From: an uncultured Alphaproteobacteria bacterium
GTDB lineage: Bacteria > Pseudomonadota > Alphaproteobacteria > HIMB59
Assembly (NCBI GenBank): GCA_902543855.1
Contig: CACBZW010000005.1
Coordinates: forward strand, 1-33,195
Direction: 5' to 3'
DNA: 33,195 nucleotides
The position numbers and the translations under genes were made by a program. The notes below the pieces were generated by a model. That model was given only the letters and a program-made list of their open reading frames with translations, was not told the origin of the DNA and did not search any database. Shown one piece after another: positions 1 to 9,520 of the stretch (its first letter is position 1; every line of letters starts with the position of its first letter).

Positions 1-2
1 CT

Positions 3-356
3 GCAACTAGCATGACTTATAAAGTTGCTGCCTTAGGTGAGGTTGATGAGAGCGGAAGAAGAAAGCCAGTTGATACAGGTGTTGAAAAACAAATTAAAAG
101 CGACTTAATAATTCAAGCTTTGGGTTTTGAGCCTGAGGATTTAAACCATAATTTTAAAACAAATATTGAATTAACAAGCTGGAAAACAGTTAAAGTTGAT
201 TTTAAAAAGTTTCAAACTAGCAATCCAAAGATTTTTGCTGCTGGGGATATAGTCAGAGGAGCATCTTTAGTAGTGTGGGCTATTCATGATGGCCGCGAAG
301 TTGCGAAATCAATTCATCAATTTTTACAAAATTCAAAAATAAAAAAAGCATCATGA
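3..356 (+). CDS. gltD: Glutamate synthase small subunit, C-terminal fragment (5' truncated by window edge)
   Basis: Frame open from the window start; 'DLIIQALGFEP...FAAGDIVRGASLVVWAIHDGREVAKSIHQFL' is the typical GltD C-terminal NAD(P)H-binding end; followed directly by gltB with ATGA overlap. Confidence 0.92.
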   Translation, partial: ATSMTYKVAALGEVDESGRRKPVDTGVEKQIKSDLIIQALGFEPEDLNHNFKTNIELTSWKTVKVDFKKFQTSNPKIFAAGDIVRGASLVVWAIHDGREVAKSIHQFLQNSKIKKAS

Positions 357-3300
357 TTGACAAAGAATTAGAACTTTTTAAAAAAAATAGGCAAAAGCTT
401 AAAGAAAATCACATATATAAAGAAAAATATGAACATGATAACTGTGGTGTTGGCTTAGTTGCCTCAATAAAAGGTGAGTCAAGAAGAGATATAGTTGAGA
501 AAGGTATTGAGGCACTTAAAGCTGTATTCCATAGAGGTGCAGTAGATGCTGATGGCAAAACAGGTGATGGTGCTGGTATCATGTTGGAAGTTTCTAACTC
601 ATTCTTTAACAAACAAGTATTAAAAATGGGTCACAGGTCTAGCGAAGATACCATATTAGGTGTTGGAATGATATTTTTGCCAAAAAGAGATTTTGGGGCT
701 CAAGAAAAATGTAGAGCTATAGTCGAATATGAAATTATAAAAGCTGGGATGAATCTCTATGGATGGAGACAGGTTCCTGTAAATACAGAAATTATTGGTG
801 AAAAAGCAAATTATACTAAACCAGAAATTGAACAAATAATTTTTTCACCTAAAGCTTATACACCAGATATTGAAAAGAAACTTTACCTAACTAGAAGAAG
901 AATCGAAAATAAAATTAAATCACAAAGTATCAATGATTTCTATGTTTGTTCCTTATCAACAGAGACAATAGTTTACAAAGGGATGTTTTTGGCTGAACAG
1001 CTATCAGAATTTTATCCTGATTTACTAGATCAAGAATTTAAATCTAAATTTGCTATTTACCATCAAAGATACTCTACAAATACATTTCCTACTTGGTCTT
1101 TAGCTCAACCATTTAGAGTTTTAGCTCATAATGGTGAAATCAACACATTAAAAGGAAATATAAATTGGATGAGTGCTCATGAACCGAGAATTACACATCC
1201 TTTTTTTAATGAAAGGATTAATGATTTAAAACCAATACTCGATCCTGATGCTTCTGACTCTGCGTCTCTTGACGCGGTTTTTGAGCTTCTAGTGCAAACT
1301 GACAGAGACATGCCGATGGCAAAATCTATGATTATTCCTGAATCTTGGTCTAATAGACCTGACTTATCTGATCAATTAAAGGATATGTATGCTTATTGTA
1401 ATGCTGTGATTGAGCCGTGGGATGGACCTGCTGCTGTGTGTGGAAATTTTGGAGATTGGATTATATCTGGAATGGACAGAAACGGATTGAGACCTCTCCG
1501 TTTCATATTAACTAATGATGATCTGCTAATTTCAGGTTCTGAAGTAGGTATGATTAATATCGATGAAAAAAATATTCTAAAAAAAGGAAGAGTAGGACCT
1601 GGTGAATTAATAGCAATTAATTATAAAGAAAATAAATTTTATGAAAGCGATAAATTAAAAGAATTACTTAGTAATCGTAATAACTTCTCAGATTGGAATA
1701 AAAAAACTATAAAATTAGATAATATTTTATCCAAAGATAAAATATATGAACCCTCATTAGAGGAAAAAGATAATGTTTTTCACATAGCTAAATCGTTTAA
1801 TCTTACTCTTGAAACTCTAGATTTAATCTTAGACCCCATGGTTAAAACTGGTCAAGAAGCTATTGGATCAATGGGTGACGATGCACCTTTAAGTGTGCTT
1901 ACGGAAAGATATAGAGGTCTTCACAGTTTTTTTAAACAAAATTTTGCTCAAGTAACTAACCCACCAATCGATAGTCTAAGAGAACAAGTAGTAATGAGTT
2001 TAAAAACTAGGCTTGGAAATTTAGGAAATATCTTAGAACAAGACTCTGAACAATGTAATTTGGTACTTTTAGAGAGTCCATTGTTATTAGATAATGAGTT
2101 AGAAACATTAAAAACTCATTTATCAAAATTTACAACTGAAATTGACTGTACATACAATATTAATGATGAGACTAATTTTTTAAATGAAATTCAGAGAATA
2201 TGCTCCGAGGCTGAGCAAGCAGTGAGATCTGGATCTCAACATTTGATTATAACTGATAATAATATTAATCAAGACAGAATTGCTTTACCGATGATACTTG
2301 CAACAAGCGCTGTACATAGTTACTTAATTAAAAACAATCTTAGAACATTTACTTCACTAAATGTTTCATCAAGAGAGTGTCTTGACGTTCACTACTTTGC
2401 TGTTCTCATAGGTGTTGGAGCTACAACTGTTAACGCATCTCTAGTAGAAAAACTTATCTCATATAGATTTAAAAAAAATATTTATGAAAAGACCGATTAT
2501 CCTCAATTAATTAAAAACTTTAAAAAATCAATAGAAAAGGGTTTAAGAAAGATAATTAGCAAAATGGGTATCTCTGTTATCAGCTCTTATCGTGGTGGGA
2601 GAAACTTTGAAATAATTGGTTTGAGTAGAAGTATGGTAGAAAGTTTTTTTCCAGGTATGTCATCGAGAATATCAGGAATTGGTTTAGATGGTTTAGAAAA
2701 AAGAGTTAGGCGACAGCATGAACAGGCATTTAGATCTAGTAATGTAATTTTAGATATAGGAGGAGAGTATAGATTTAGGGCCAACAGTGAGGTACATGCT
2801 TACGAGGGTGTTTCAATACACATGCTTCAAGAGGCTGTTTCTAAAGACTCATATAACTTATATAAAAAATATACATCAAGGATTTATAGCTCCAAACCAA
2901 TACAAATTAGAGATCTTCTGCAATTTAATGAAAGTAGTAATTCCTTGAATTTAGATAACGTCGAAAGTATTTCTGAAATAAGAAAAAGCTTTGTATCTCC
3001 TGGAATTTCTCTTGGAGCTTTAAGTCCGGAAGCACATGAAACTCTAGCTATAGCTATGAATAGAATTGGATCTAAGTCAGATAGTGGAGAAGGCGGCGAG
3101 GACTCTAGAAGATATACCAAACTTGAAAATGGTGATAATCCAAGTTCAGCAATTAAACAAGTCGCAAGTGGTAGGTTTGGTGTAACAGCTGAATATTTAA
3201 ATAATTGTTCTGAATTAGAAATTAAAATAGCGCAAGGTGCCAAACCCGGAGAGGGGGGTCAGTTACCTGGCTTTAAGGTAACCGATTTAATTGCTAAATT

Positions 3301-4867
3301 AAGACATAGCACAAAAGGCGTAACACTTATCAGTCCTCCACCTCATCATGACATATACTCTATTGAGGACCTAGCTCAACTTATTTATGATTTAAAACAA
3401 ATTAATCCTAAGGCAAAGGTTTGTGTAAAGTTAGTTGCACAGTCGGGGATTGGAACCGTTGCAGCTGGTGTAGCAAAAGCAAAAGCTGATGTAATTTTAG
3501 TATCTGGACACTCTGGAGGCACAGGAGCAAGTCCTCAGTCTAGTATTAAATACGTGGGCCTCCCATGGGAATTGGGTATTAGCGAAGTGCATCAAATTTT
3601 AGCTTTAAATGGTTTAAGAGATAAAGTTCTTCTTAGAACTGATGGAGGTATAAAAACAGGTAAAGACATAGTTATAGCGGCAATCCTTGGTGCAGAGGAA
3701 TATGGAATTGGAACAGCATCATTAGTTGCCATGGGATGTATAATGGTAAGACAGTGTCATTCAAATACATGTCCAGTTGGTGTCTGTACCCAAGACGAAA
3801 AACTTCGTGAAAAATTTGGTGGCACACCTGAAAAAGTTGTGAATTTATTTTCTTTTATTGCTGAAGAGGTAAGAGAAATTCTTGCATCTTTAGGTTATAA
3901 ATCACTAAAAGATATAATTGGAAAAACTGAATTATTATCCCAAATACATTATGGCTCTAGTGATTTAGATAACTTAGATCTAAACCCAATTTTAACAAAA
4001 ATTGATGATGGAAAAATTTATGATTACCACTCTGAAAAAAAACGAAATGATGTCCCCAAAACATTAGACGATCAATTTGAAAAAGATGGTAAAGACTTTA
4101 TTAACTCAGGTCAAAAAATTGAGTTAACTTACAATATTCAAAATACATTAAGAACAATTGGCACCAAGATATCCTCAGTTATTACAAGAAAATACGGTAT
4201 GAACTCTTTGTCTGAAGATCATGTTACTCTAAAGCTTAGAGGTTCTGCTGGCCAATCTTTAGGGGCTTTTGCAGTTCGAGGTCTGACGTTAAAAGTTTTT
4301 GGGGATGCTAATGACTATGTAGGTAAGGGTCTTTCAGGTGGAAAAATTATTGTGCAACCAAGAAACTCATTTGTCCAGCCCAGTCATGAAAATGTTATTA
4401 TTGGAAATGTCACTCTTTATGGTGCCACAGATGGAACTTTATATGCCTCAGGAAAAACTGGTGATAGATTTTGTGTCAGAAACTCAGGTGCTTTAGCTAT
4501 TGTTGAGGGATGTGGTGCTAATGGATGTGAATACATGACAGGTGGCTCAGCAATAATTTTAGGAGATATTGGTGACAATTTTGGAGCAGGAATGACAGGT
4601 GGCTGTGCTTTTATTTATTCAGAACAAAATAATATTTCTGATTTGATGAATATGGAAACTATTGGTTTATATCAGATTGAAAATATAGAGTGGAAAAAAC
4701 ATCTTCTTAAACTATTAAAAGATTTTCAAAAAGAAACTAAATCTAAAAGAGCTGAGTATATTATCGAAAACTTTGACTTTGAAATTCAAAAATTCTTTCA
4801 TGTTGTTCCTGATGAGGTTATTAATAAGCTGGAATATCCTATTACGAAAAAATCAAAAATTGCTTAA
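353..4867 (+). CDS. gltB: Glutamate synthase large subunit
   Basis: 1504 aa; N-terminal glutaminase motif DNCGVGL after a short propeptide, HQRYSTNTFPTWSLAQPFR, FMN domain GHSGGTGASPQSSIKYVGLPWELG, Fe-S motif CIMVRQCHSNTCPVGVCTQ, C-terminal GXGXG beta-helix domain. Confidence 0.97.
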   Translation: MIDKELELFKKNRQKLKENHIYKEKYEHDNCGVGLVASIKGESRRDIVEKGIEALKAVFHRGAVDADGKTGDGAGIMLEVSNSFFNKQVLKMGHRSSEDTILGVGMIFLPKRDFGAQEKCRAIVEYEIIKAGMNLYGWRQVPVNTEIIGEKANYTKPEIEQIIFSPKAYTPDIEKKLYLTRRRIENKIKSQSINDFYVCSLSTETIVYKGMFLAEQLSEFYPDLLDQEFKSKFAIYHQRYSTNTFPTWSLAQPFRVLAHNGEINTLKGNINWMSAHEPRITHPFFNERINDLKPILDPDASDSASLDAVFELLVQTDRDMPMAKSMIIPESWSNRPDLSDQLKDMYAYCNAVIEPWDGPAAVCGNFGDWIISGMDRNGLRPLRFILTNDDLLISGSEVGMINIDEKNILKKGRVGPGELIAINYKENKFYESDKLKELLSNRNNFSDWNKKTIKLDNILSKDKIYEPSLEEKDNVFHIAKSFNLTLETLDLILDPMVKTGQEAIGSMGDDAPLSVLTERYRGLHSFFKQNFAQVTNPPIDSLREQVVMSLKTRLGNLGNILEQDSEQCNLVLLESPLLLDNELETLKTHLSKFTTEIDCTYNINDETNFLNEIQRICSEAEQAVRSGSQHLIITDNNINQDRIALPMILATSAVHSYLIKNNLRTFTSLNVSSRECLDVHYFAVLIGVGATTVNASLVEKLISYRFKKNIYEKTDYPQLIKNFKKSIEKGLRKIISKMGISVISSYRGGRNFEIIGLSRSMVESFFPGMSSRISGIGLDGLEKRVRRQHEQAFRSSNVILDIGGEYRFRANSEVHAYEGVSIHMLQEAVSKDSYNLYKKYTSRIYSSKPIQIRDLLQFNESSNSLNLDNVESISEIRKSFVSPGISLGALSPEAHETLAIAMNRIGSKSDSGEGGEDSRRYTKLENGDNPSSAIKQVASGRFGVTAEYLNNCSELEIKIAQGAKPGEGGQLPGFKVTDLIAKLRHSTKGVTLISPPPHHDIYSIEDLAQLIYDLKQINPKAKVCVKLVAQSGIGTVAAGVAKAKADVILVSGHSGGTGASPQSSIKYVGLPWELGISEVHQILALNGLRDKVLLRTDGGIKTGKDIVIAAILGAEEYGIGTASLVAMGCIMVRQCHSNTCPVGVCTQDEKLREKFGGTPEKVVNLFSFIAEEVREILASLGYKSLKDIIGKTELLSQIHYGSSDLDNLDLNPILTKIDDGKIYDYHSEKKRNDVPKTLDDQFEKDGKDFINSGQKIELTYNIQNTLRTIGTKISSVITRKYGMNSLSEDHVTLKLRGSAGQSLGAFAVRGLTLKVFGDANDYVGKGLSGGKIIVQPRNSFVQPSHENVIIGNVTLYGATDGTLYASGKTGDRFCVRNSGALAIVEGCGANGCEYMTGGSAIILGDIGDNFGAGMTGGCAFIYSEQNNISDLMNMETIGLYQIENIEWKKHLLKLLKDFQKETKSKRAEYIIENFDFEIQKFFHVVPDEVINKLEYPITKKSKIA

Positions 4868-5586
4868 ATAAATTTCAAAATAGTTTTCAAACTATTCTGG
4901 TCAGAAAGACTGTGATCAGCATTTTTTAAAATTATAGAGGTCAGGTTTTCAAAATGATGTGTTTCTAGTAAGTTATTATTGTATTTAAAAGGAACTGATT
5001 TATCTTTAAATCCATTAAAAATAATAGTCTCACCCTTATATTTTTTTTTTGATTTTTTGATTATCTTCTTTTTACTCCTTTCGAAGAGCTGTTTGGAATA
5101 AAAATAACTGAAATCTTTAGATATTTTTTCTTCAATTATTTTTCCAGATGATATCGATTTTTTTTTCAGCTCATTTAAATTATTCCAAATGATTCTCTCT
5201 GTAAAATCAGGAGCTGGAGCTAAACCTATAAGTTTTTTTATTTTACTTGGATTGGATAGAGCATAGCTCATAGCTACCCATCCACCTAAACTACTTCCGA
5301 TTAAAGTTATATTCTTTGTATTTAAAAAATTAATAATATTACTTAAATCATTAAACCAGTCTTCAACTCCAAATTCATAAATTTTACCACTTGATTTACC
5401 ATGACCTCTAAAATCAAAACTTAAAAAAGATAAATCATTTTTCAAACAGTAATTCCTTAAAAAGTTTGATTTTTTACCATTCATATCTGACATTAATCCA
5501 TGAAGAAAAATAATTGTTTTTTTCCTTCTTTTAAAATATTTGTAGGCTATTTTGTATTTATTATTGATTATTAAAAACTTTGTCAC
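4864..5586 (-). CDS. Alpha/beta hydrolase
   Basis: HGLMSD, FDFRGHGKSSG, nucleophile elbow LIGSSLGGW, C-terminal 'NADHSL' catalytic His region. GTG start. Confidence 0.85.
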   Translation of the reverse strand: MTKFLIINNKYKIAYKYFKRRKKTIIFLHGLMSDMNGKKSNFLRNYCLKNDLSFLSFDFRGHGKSSGKIYEFGVEDWFNDLSNIINFLNTKNITLIGSSLGGWVAMSYALSNPSKIKKLIGLAPAPDFTERIIWNNLNELKKKSISSGKIIEEKISKDFSYFYSKQLFERSKKKIIKKSKKKYKGETIIFNGFKDKSVPFKYNNNLLETHHFENLTSIILKNADHSLSDQNSLKTILKFI

Positions 5587-6719
5587 AGCGTAAAAATAAT
5601 AAAAATCTCAGAGTTTTACAAATAGTTCCTCAATTAAAATTTGGTGGGGTTGAGAGGGGCGTAATTGATATCTTGAGATTTCTTAATAGAAGAAAAATCG
5701 AAAACTATATACTTTGTGAAAACTTTAACCAAGATATAATAAAATCAGAGGAAAAGAAACAAATCTTCACAATAAATTATTATAAATTCAAAAACTTTTT
5801 TAGTTATTTTAAACTAAATGATGAATTAAAAAAAATAATTGATAAAAAAAAAATTAATTTAATTCATATATCATCTAGAGCTCCTGCTTTTATTTTTTAC
5901 AATTTAATAAAAAAAAATAAAAAAATAACCTATATAACCAGTTACCATAATCCTTATAGCGGCAATTCAATTAAAAAATTTTACAACTCATTTTTATGTA
6001 GGGGAAATAAAATTATTTGTAATTCGAAATTTACAAAAAAAAATCTATTAGCTAATTATAACATTAGTGAAAATAAAATAGCTACAATTCCAAGGGGAGT
6101 GGATATTAAATATTTTAATCCAAGCTTACTAACTCTTAAATCCAGAGACGCTTTTAGAGATAAATTAGGCGTCCTTAAAAGTGAGACATTAATTACAATC
6201 CCCTCACGATTTTCAAATTGGAAAGGACACTTGCAGTTAATATTGTTTCTTGTTAATCAGCCAAAATTTATATTACAAAGAATAAAATTATTAATTTTCC
6301 TAAACAAAAATAATAAAATTGAAAAAGAAAATTTACTCAAGCTATGTAATGAAAAAATTTACAAAAAAATAATATTTAATAACCCCACACAAGACATGCG
6401 ATTAATTTATCACTGCTCTGATATAATAGTTAATAATTCATCTAAACCAGAGGGATTTGGAAGGACAATATCTGAGTCTTTAGCAATGAATAAAATTCCA
6501 ATTGGAGTTAATCATGGAGGTGTGAAAGAGCAATTGTATCCTTTTGACAAAAAATTGTTATATAAGTTAAATGATCAATTAAGTTTTAATAAAGCCCTAA
6601 AATATGCAATCAATTTAAAGGAAAAAAATAATTTTAATGGCAGAGATTACGTGTTGAAAAATTATTCTTTGAATACAATGTTAAATTCTACATTAGAAGT
6701 ATATTTAAATGGTTCATAA
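5580..6719 (+). CDS. Glycosyltransferase family 4 (GT-B fold)
   Basis: 'VLQIVPQLKFGGVERGVIDILRFL' N-terminus, 'IPRGVDIKYFNP', 'NNSSKPEGFGRTISESLAMNKIPIGVNHGG' donor-binding E-x7-E motif. TTG start. Confidence 0.88.
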   Translation: MSQRKNNKNLRVLQIVPQLKFGGVERGVIDILRFLNRRKIENYILCENFNQDIIKSEEKKQIFTINYYKFKNFFSYFKLNDELKKIIDKKKINLIHISSRAPAFIFYNLIKKNKKITYITSYHNPYSGNSIKKFYNSFLCRGNKIICNSKFTKKNLLANYNISENKIATIPRGVDIKYFNPSLLTLKSRDAFRDKLGVLKSETLITIPSRFSNWKGHLQLILFLVNQPKFILQRIKLLIFLNKNNKIEKENLLKLCNEKIYKKIIFNNPTQDMRLIYHCSDIIVNNSSKPEGFGRTISESLAMNKIPIGVNHGGVKEQLYPFDKKLLYKLNDQLSFNKALKYAINLKEKNNFNGRDYVLKNYSLNTMLNSTLEVYLNGS

Positions 6720-7596
6720 TAAAAAAATTCTCATTATAAAGCATGGATCTACAGGAGATATATTTATGTCATTTAATGTCTTAAAAAGTATCATAAATCA
6801 TAACCCGAATATTACTATTTGTAGTACCAAAACTGGTTTGAAAACACTTAAATTGTTAAATTGCAATTTTAAAGAAATAAGGGACGATAGAGGAAAATTC
6901 ATTGAGACTATAAAAGTTCTTTTAAAAATTAAAAAAAAAAAATTTGACTATGTTATTGATTTACAGAACTCAACTAGATCTAGTATTTATCTTCTATTTA
7001 TAAAATTGTTTTCTAATGCTAAATCTAATGGAACAAGTTTTTTTTCTTCATTTCGTTATAAATCAAAAAATAATAAAGAACATGTCATAACTGGACTTTA
7101 TAAACAAATTAAACTTTTAAATATTCCAAAAATGCAAAATCATATTTATATGCCTAATAACAAAATTAATCAGGTAATAATCGTACCTGGCAGTTCAAAA
7201 TCTGGTCAATATAAAAGATGGCCATTTGAAAATTACTTGAAAGTTATTGAATATTTAACTAGTAAGAAGATTAGGTGCTATATCATAGGAGGAAAAGATG
7301 AAAAAGATATTGAGAAAATGATACCAACTAATAAATATATAATTAATTTAATTAATAGTTCACCTTGGGACTATGTAAAAAAAATTGCTTTAAAATCAAA
7401 AATTACACTTTCTAATGATACATCTGCAATGCATTTTATAAGTAATTTAAATTTGCCTGTTATTGCAATAATGAAAGATAATATTTATGCATTTAGAAAT
7501 CGGCCTTTAAGCGATAATTCGATTATAATTAAAAATAAAAATATTAACGATATACCTACAAAAAGAGTTATAAAAGCTCTTTCCAAATATGTCTGA
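6709..7596 (+). CDS. Glycosyltransferase family 9 (heptosyltransferase-like)
   Basis: 'KILIIKHGSTGDIFMSFNVLKSI' N-terminus; 'IIVPGSSKSGQYKRWPFENYLKVIEYL', 'TLSNDTSAMHFISNLNLPVIAI' are typical GT9 motifs. Confidence 0.85.
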   Translation: MVHNKKILIIKHGSTGDIFMSFNVLKSIINHNPNITICSTKTGLKTLKLLNCNFKEIRDDRGKFIETIKVLLKIKKKKFDYVIDLQNSTRSSIYLLFIKLFSNAKSNGTSFFSSFRYKSKNNKEHVITGLYKQIKLLNIPKMQNHIYMPNNKINQVIIVPGSSKSGQYKRWPFENYLKVIEYLTSKKIRCYIIGGKDEKDIEKMIPTNKYIINLINSSPWDYVKKIALKSKITLSNDTSAMHFISNLNLPVIAIMKDNIYAFRNRPLSDNSIIIKNKNINDIPTKRVIKALSKYV

Positions 7597-8662
7597 AGAG
7601 ATAGCTATTTTACCTCCCTTTAAGGAAAAATTTAGTCCGCAAAACTTTGGCTCAGTGTCTCTTTATATTAAGGATATAAATCAGAAATCAAAATTTAAAA
7701 AAAAAATAAAGGTCTACGTTAATATTCGTTCAAAAACTTTCAATGGTTTCAAATCTGTAAACGTACCAAAAAATATAAATCATTTTCTTTTTGGAAAGAA
7801 TATGGGGCATACTAAATCCTTTTTAAAGGTTATTAGAAATAAAGCGCCCAAGATAGTTGAGATACACAATCGTCCAAAATCAGCTTTAGAGATATCTAAA
7901 TCTTTAGCTGAAACAAAAATTTTTTTATTTTATCACAATGATCCTTTATCATTTAAAGAATATTCATCGGTAAAAAAAAGATTACAGATTCTTGATAATT
8001 GCCACCTTATATTTTTTGTAAGTGATTTTTTAAGAAAAAGATTTCTAGAGGGTCTTCCTAAAAATAAGTTTTCAAAATCTAAACTTATCATAATGTATAA
8101 TGGTATTAACCCTATCAAACAATTGCCTTTCAAAAACAAAAAACTATATATAGTTTATGTCGGTGAGCTTGAAAAAAAGAAAGGCTTTGATATTTTCTTG
8201 CAATCAGTCACACAAATTATTGATCAGTTTCCTAATTGGAAGGCCCATATTTTTGGAAAAATTAATTTTAAATTTGAGAATTCACTTAATAAACATGATA
8301 GGGTTATTTTTCACAATTTTAAAAATAATAATTATGTACAAGATTTTTTAAAAAAATCTTCTATATCAGTTATACCCTCAGTTTGGAACGAACCTTTTGG
8401 TAGAACCTTGATCGAGTCAATAAATTCAGGCACTGCAACTATATCATCTAATAAAGGAGGCCTTAGAGAGATAAATAAATATTTTAAAACAATATTATTA
8501 AATAAAATTAATAAAAAAACTATTTACATCGCTTTAAAAAAACTAATAATGTCCAATGATGAAAGATCTTATTACTCTAACAACAACGTTAGCAGAACAC
8601 CTTTTACCTTGAATAAAATCACCTCTAATCTTGATAAACATAGATCTAGAATATTGACCTAG
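7589..8662 (+). CDS. Glycosyltransferase family 4
   Basis: 'IVYVGELEKKKGFDIFLQSV', 'VIPSVWNEPFGRTLIESINSGTATISSNKGGLREI' GT4 donor-site motif. Confidence 0.87.
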   Translation: MSEEIAILPPFKEKFSPQNFGSVSLYIKDINQKSKFKKKIKVYVNIRSKTFNGFKSVNVPKNINHFLFGKNMGHTKSFLKVIRNKAPKIVEIHNRPKSALEISKSLAETKIFLFYHNDPLSFKEYSSVKKRLQILDNCHLIFFVSDFLRKRFLEGLPKNKFSKSKLIIMYNGINPIKQLPFKNKKLYIVYVGELEKKKGFDIFLQSVTQIIDQFPNWKAHIFGKINFKFENSLNKHDRVIFHNFKNNNYVQDFLKKSSISVIPSVWNEPFGRTLIESINSGTATISSNKGGLREINKYFKTILLNKINKKTIYIALKKLIMSNDERSYYSNNNVSRTPFTLNKITSNLDKHRSRILT

Positions 8663-8679
8663 TATGAATTTATAATATT

Positions 8680-9213
8680 TTGAAAAAAATTAATTTTAGA
8701 AATAACAAAAAACCTTTTCATAGAATCAATTCTCAAATTAAAAATGAAGAAGTAAGAGTTTTAATGGATGATGGTGAACAGCTTGGTGTAATGAAGACAA
8801 TTGAGGCAATAGATTTAGCTAAAAACAGAAAAATGGATTTAGTTGAAATTGCTGCAAGTAATAATCCACCAGTTTGTAAAATAATAGATTATGGAAAATT
8901 CAAGTATCAAGAACAGAAGAAAAAAAACGAGGCCAAAAAAAAACAAAAAACAATAGAAACAAAAGAAATAAAAATAAGACCCGGTACAGGAGAACATGAT
9001 TATCAAGTTAAAATTAAAAATGCACAGAAATTTTTAAAAGGTGGTAATCGTGTCAAATTTAGTTTGAGATATAAGGGTAGGGAAATGGAACACTCTAATC
9101 TAGGTATAGATATGCTTAAAAGGGTTAAAAGTGACTTAGAAGAGCTTATTAGAGTTGAAATGGAACCAAAAATTGAGGGAAGACAAGCATTCCTCGTTGT
9201 TGCACCTAAATAA
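8680..9213 (+). CDS. infC: Translation initiation factor IF-3
   Basis: 'NSQIKNEEVRVLMDDGEQLGVMKTIEAIDLAKNRKMDLVEIAASNNPPVCKIIDYGKFKY' IF3-N and 'ETKEIKIRPGTGEHDYQVKIKNAQKFLKGGNRVKFSLRYKGREMEH' IF3-C. Start is TTG (8680) or the in-frame ATT at 8677. Confidence 0.96.
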   Translation: MKKINFRNNKKPFHRINSQIKNEEVRVLMDDGEQLGVMKTIEAIDLAKNRKMDLVEIAASNNPPVCKIIDYGKFKYQEQKKKNEAKKKQKTIETKEIKIRPGTGEHDYQVKIKNAQKFLKGGNRVKFSLRYKGREMEHSNLGIDMLKRVKSDLEELIRVEMEPKIEGRQAFLVVAPK

Positions 9214-9225
9214 ATTTTATGATAC

Positions 9226-9287
9226 TAAATTTGCTCGGTAGGGTCGAACTGGCTTTCAAAGGGTATGCCTTGAGACCTTTAAATTTA
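9226..9287 (+). promoter_or_regulatory. Candidate structured 5' leader of rpmI-rplT (possible L20-type autoregulatory element)
   Basis: Hand-folded stem-loop: 9226-9233/9280-9287 (7 WC + 1 GU), 9240-9245/9274-9279 (5 WC + 1 GU), 9256-9262/9268-9273 (6 bp with one A bulge, 5-nt loop); ends just before the AAAAGGAG Shine-Dalgarno of rpmI. Confidence 0.5.
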
Positions 9288-9303
9288 CTCAAAAGGAGAT
9301 TAA

Positions 9304-9504
9304 ATGCCCAAATTAAAAACAAAGAGTAGCGTAAAGAAACGCTTCAAAACATCCTCATCAGGAAAACTAGTTGTCGGAAACGTTGGTAAACGTCACGGCA
9401 TGTCTAAAAGAACAAACTCATTTATTAGAAATTCAAAAGGTACTAGAGTCTTGTCAAAATCTGCATCTATCATAATTGACTCAATGATGCCGTATTCAAA
9501 ATAG
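9304..9504 (+). CDS. rpmI: 50S ribosomal protein L35
   Basis: '[23 protein letters not shown]...[10 protein letters not shown]'; strong SD AAAAGGAG upstream. Confidence 0.96.
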   Translation: MPKLKTKSSVKKRFKTSSSGKLVVGNVGKRHGMSKRTNSFIRNSKGTRVLSKSASIIIDSMMPYSK

Positions 9505-9520
9505 GTTAAGGAGAGATATA

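Noticed and set aside
2884-3243. 119-aa antisense ORF within gltB
   Set aside because: Lies fully opposite conserved glutamate synthase coding sequence; no family motif; expected by-product of codon composition.
7933-8351. Short ORFs (68 aa minus, 64 aa plus) inside the third glycosyltransferase
   Set aside because: Embedded in a clear GT4 gene; AT-rich low-complexity translations.
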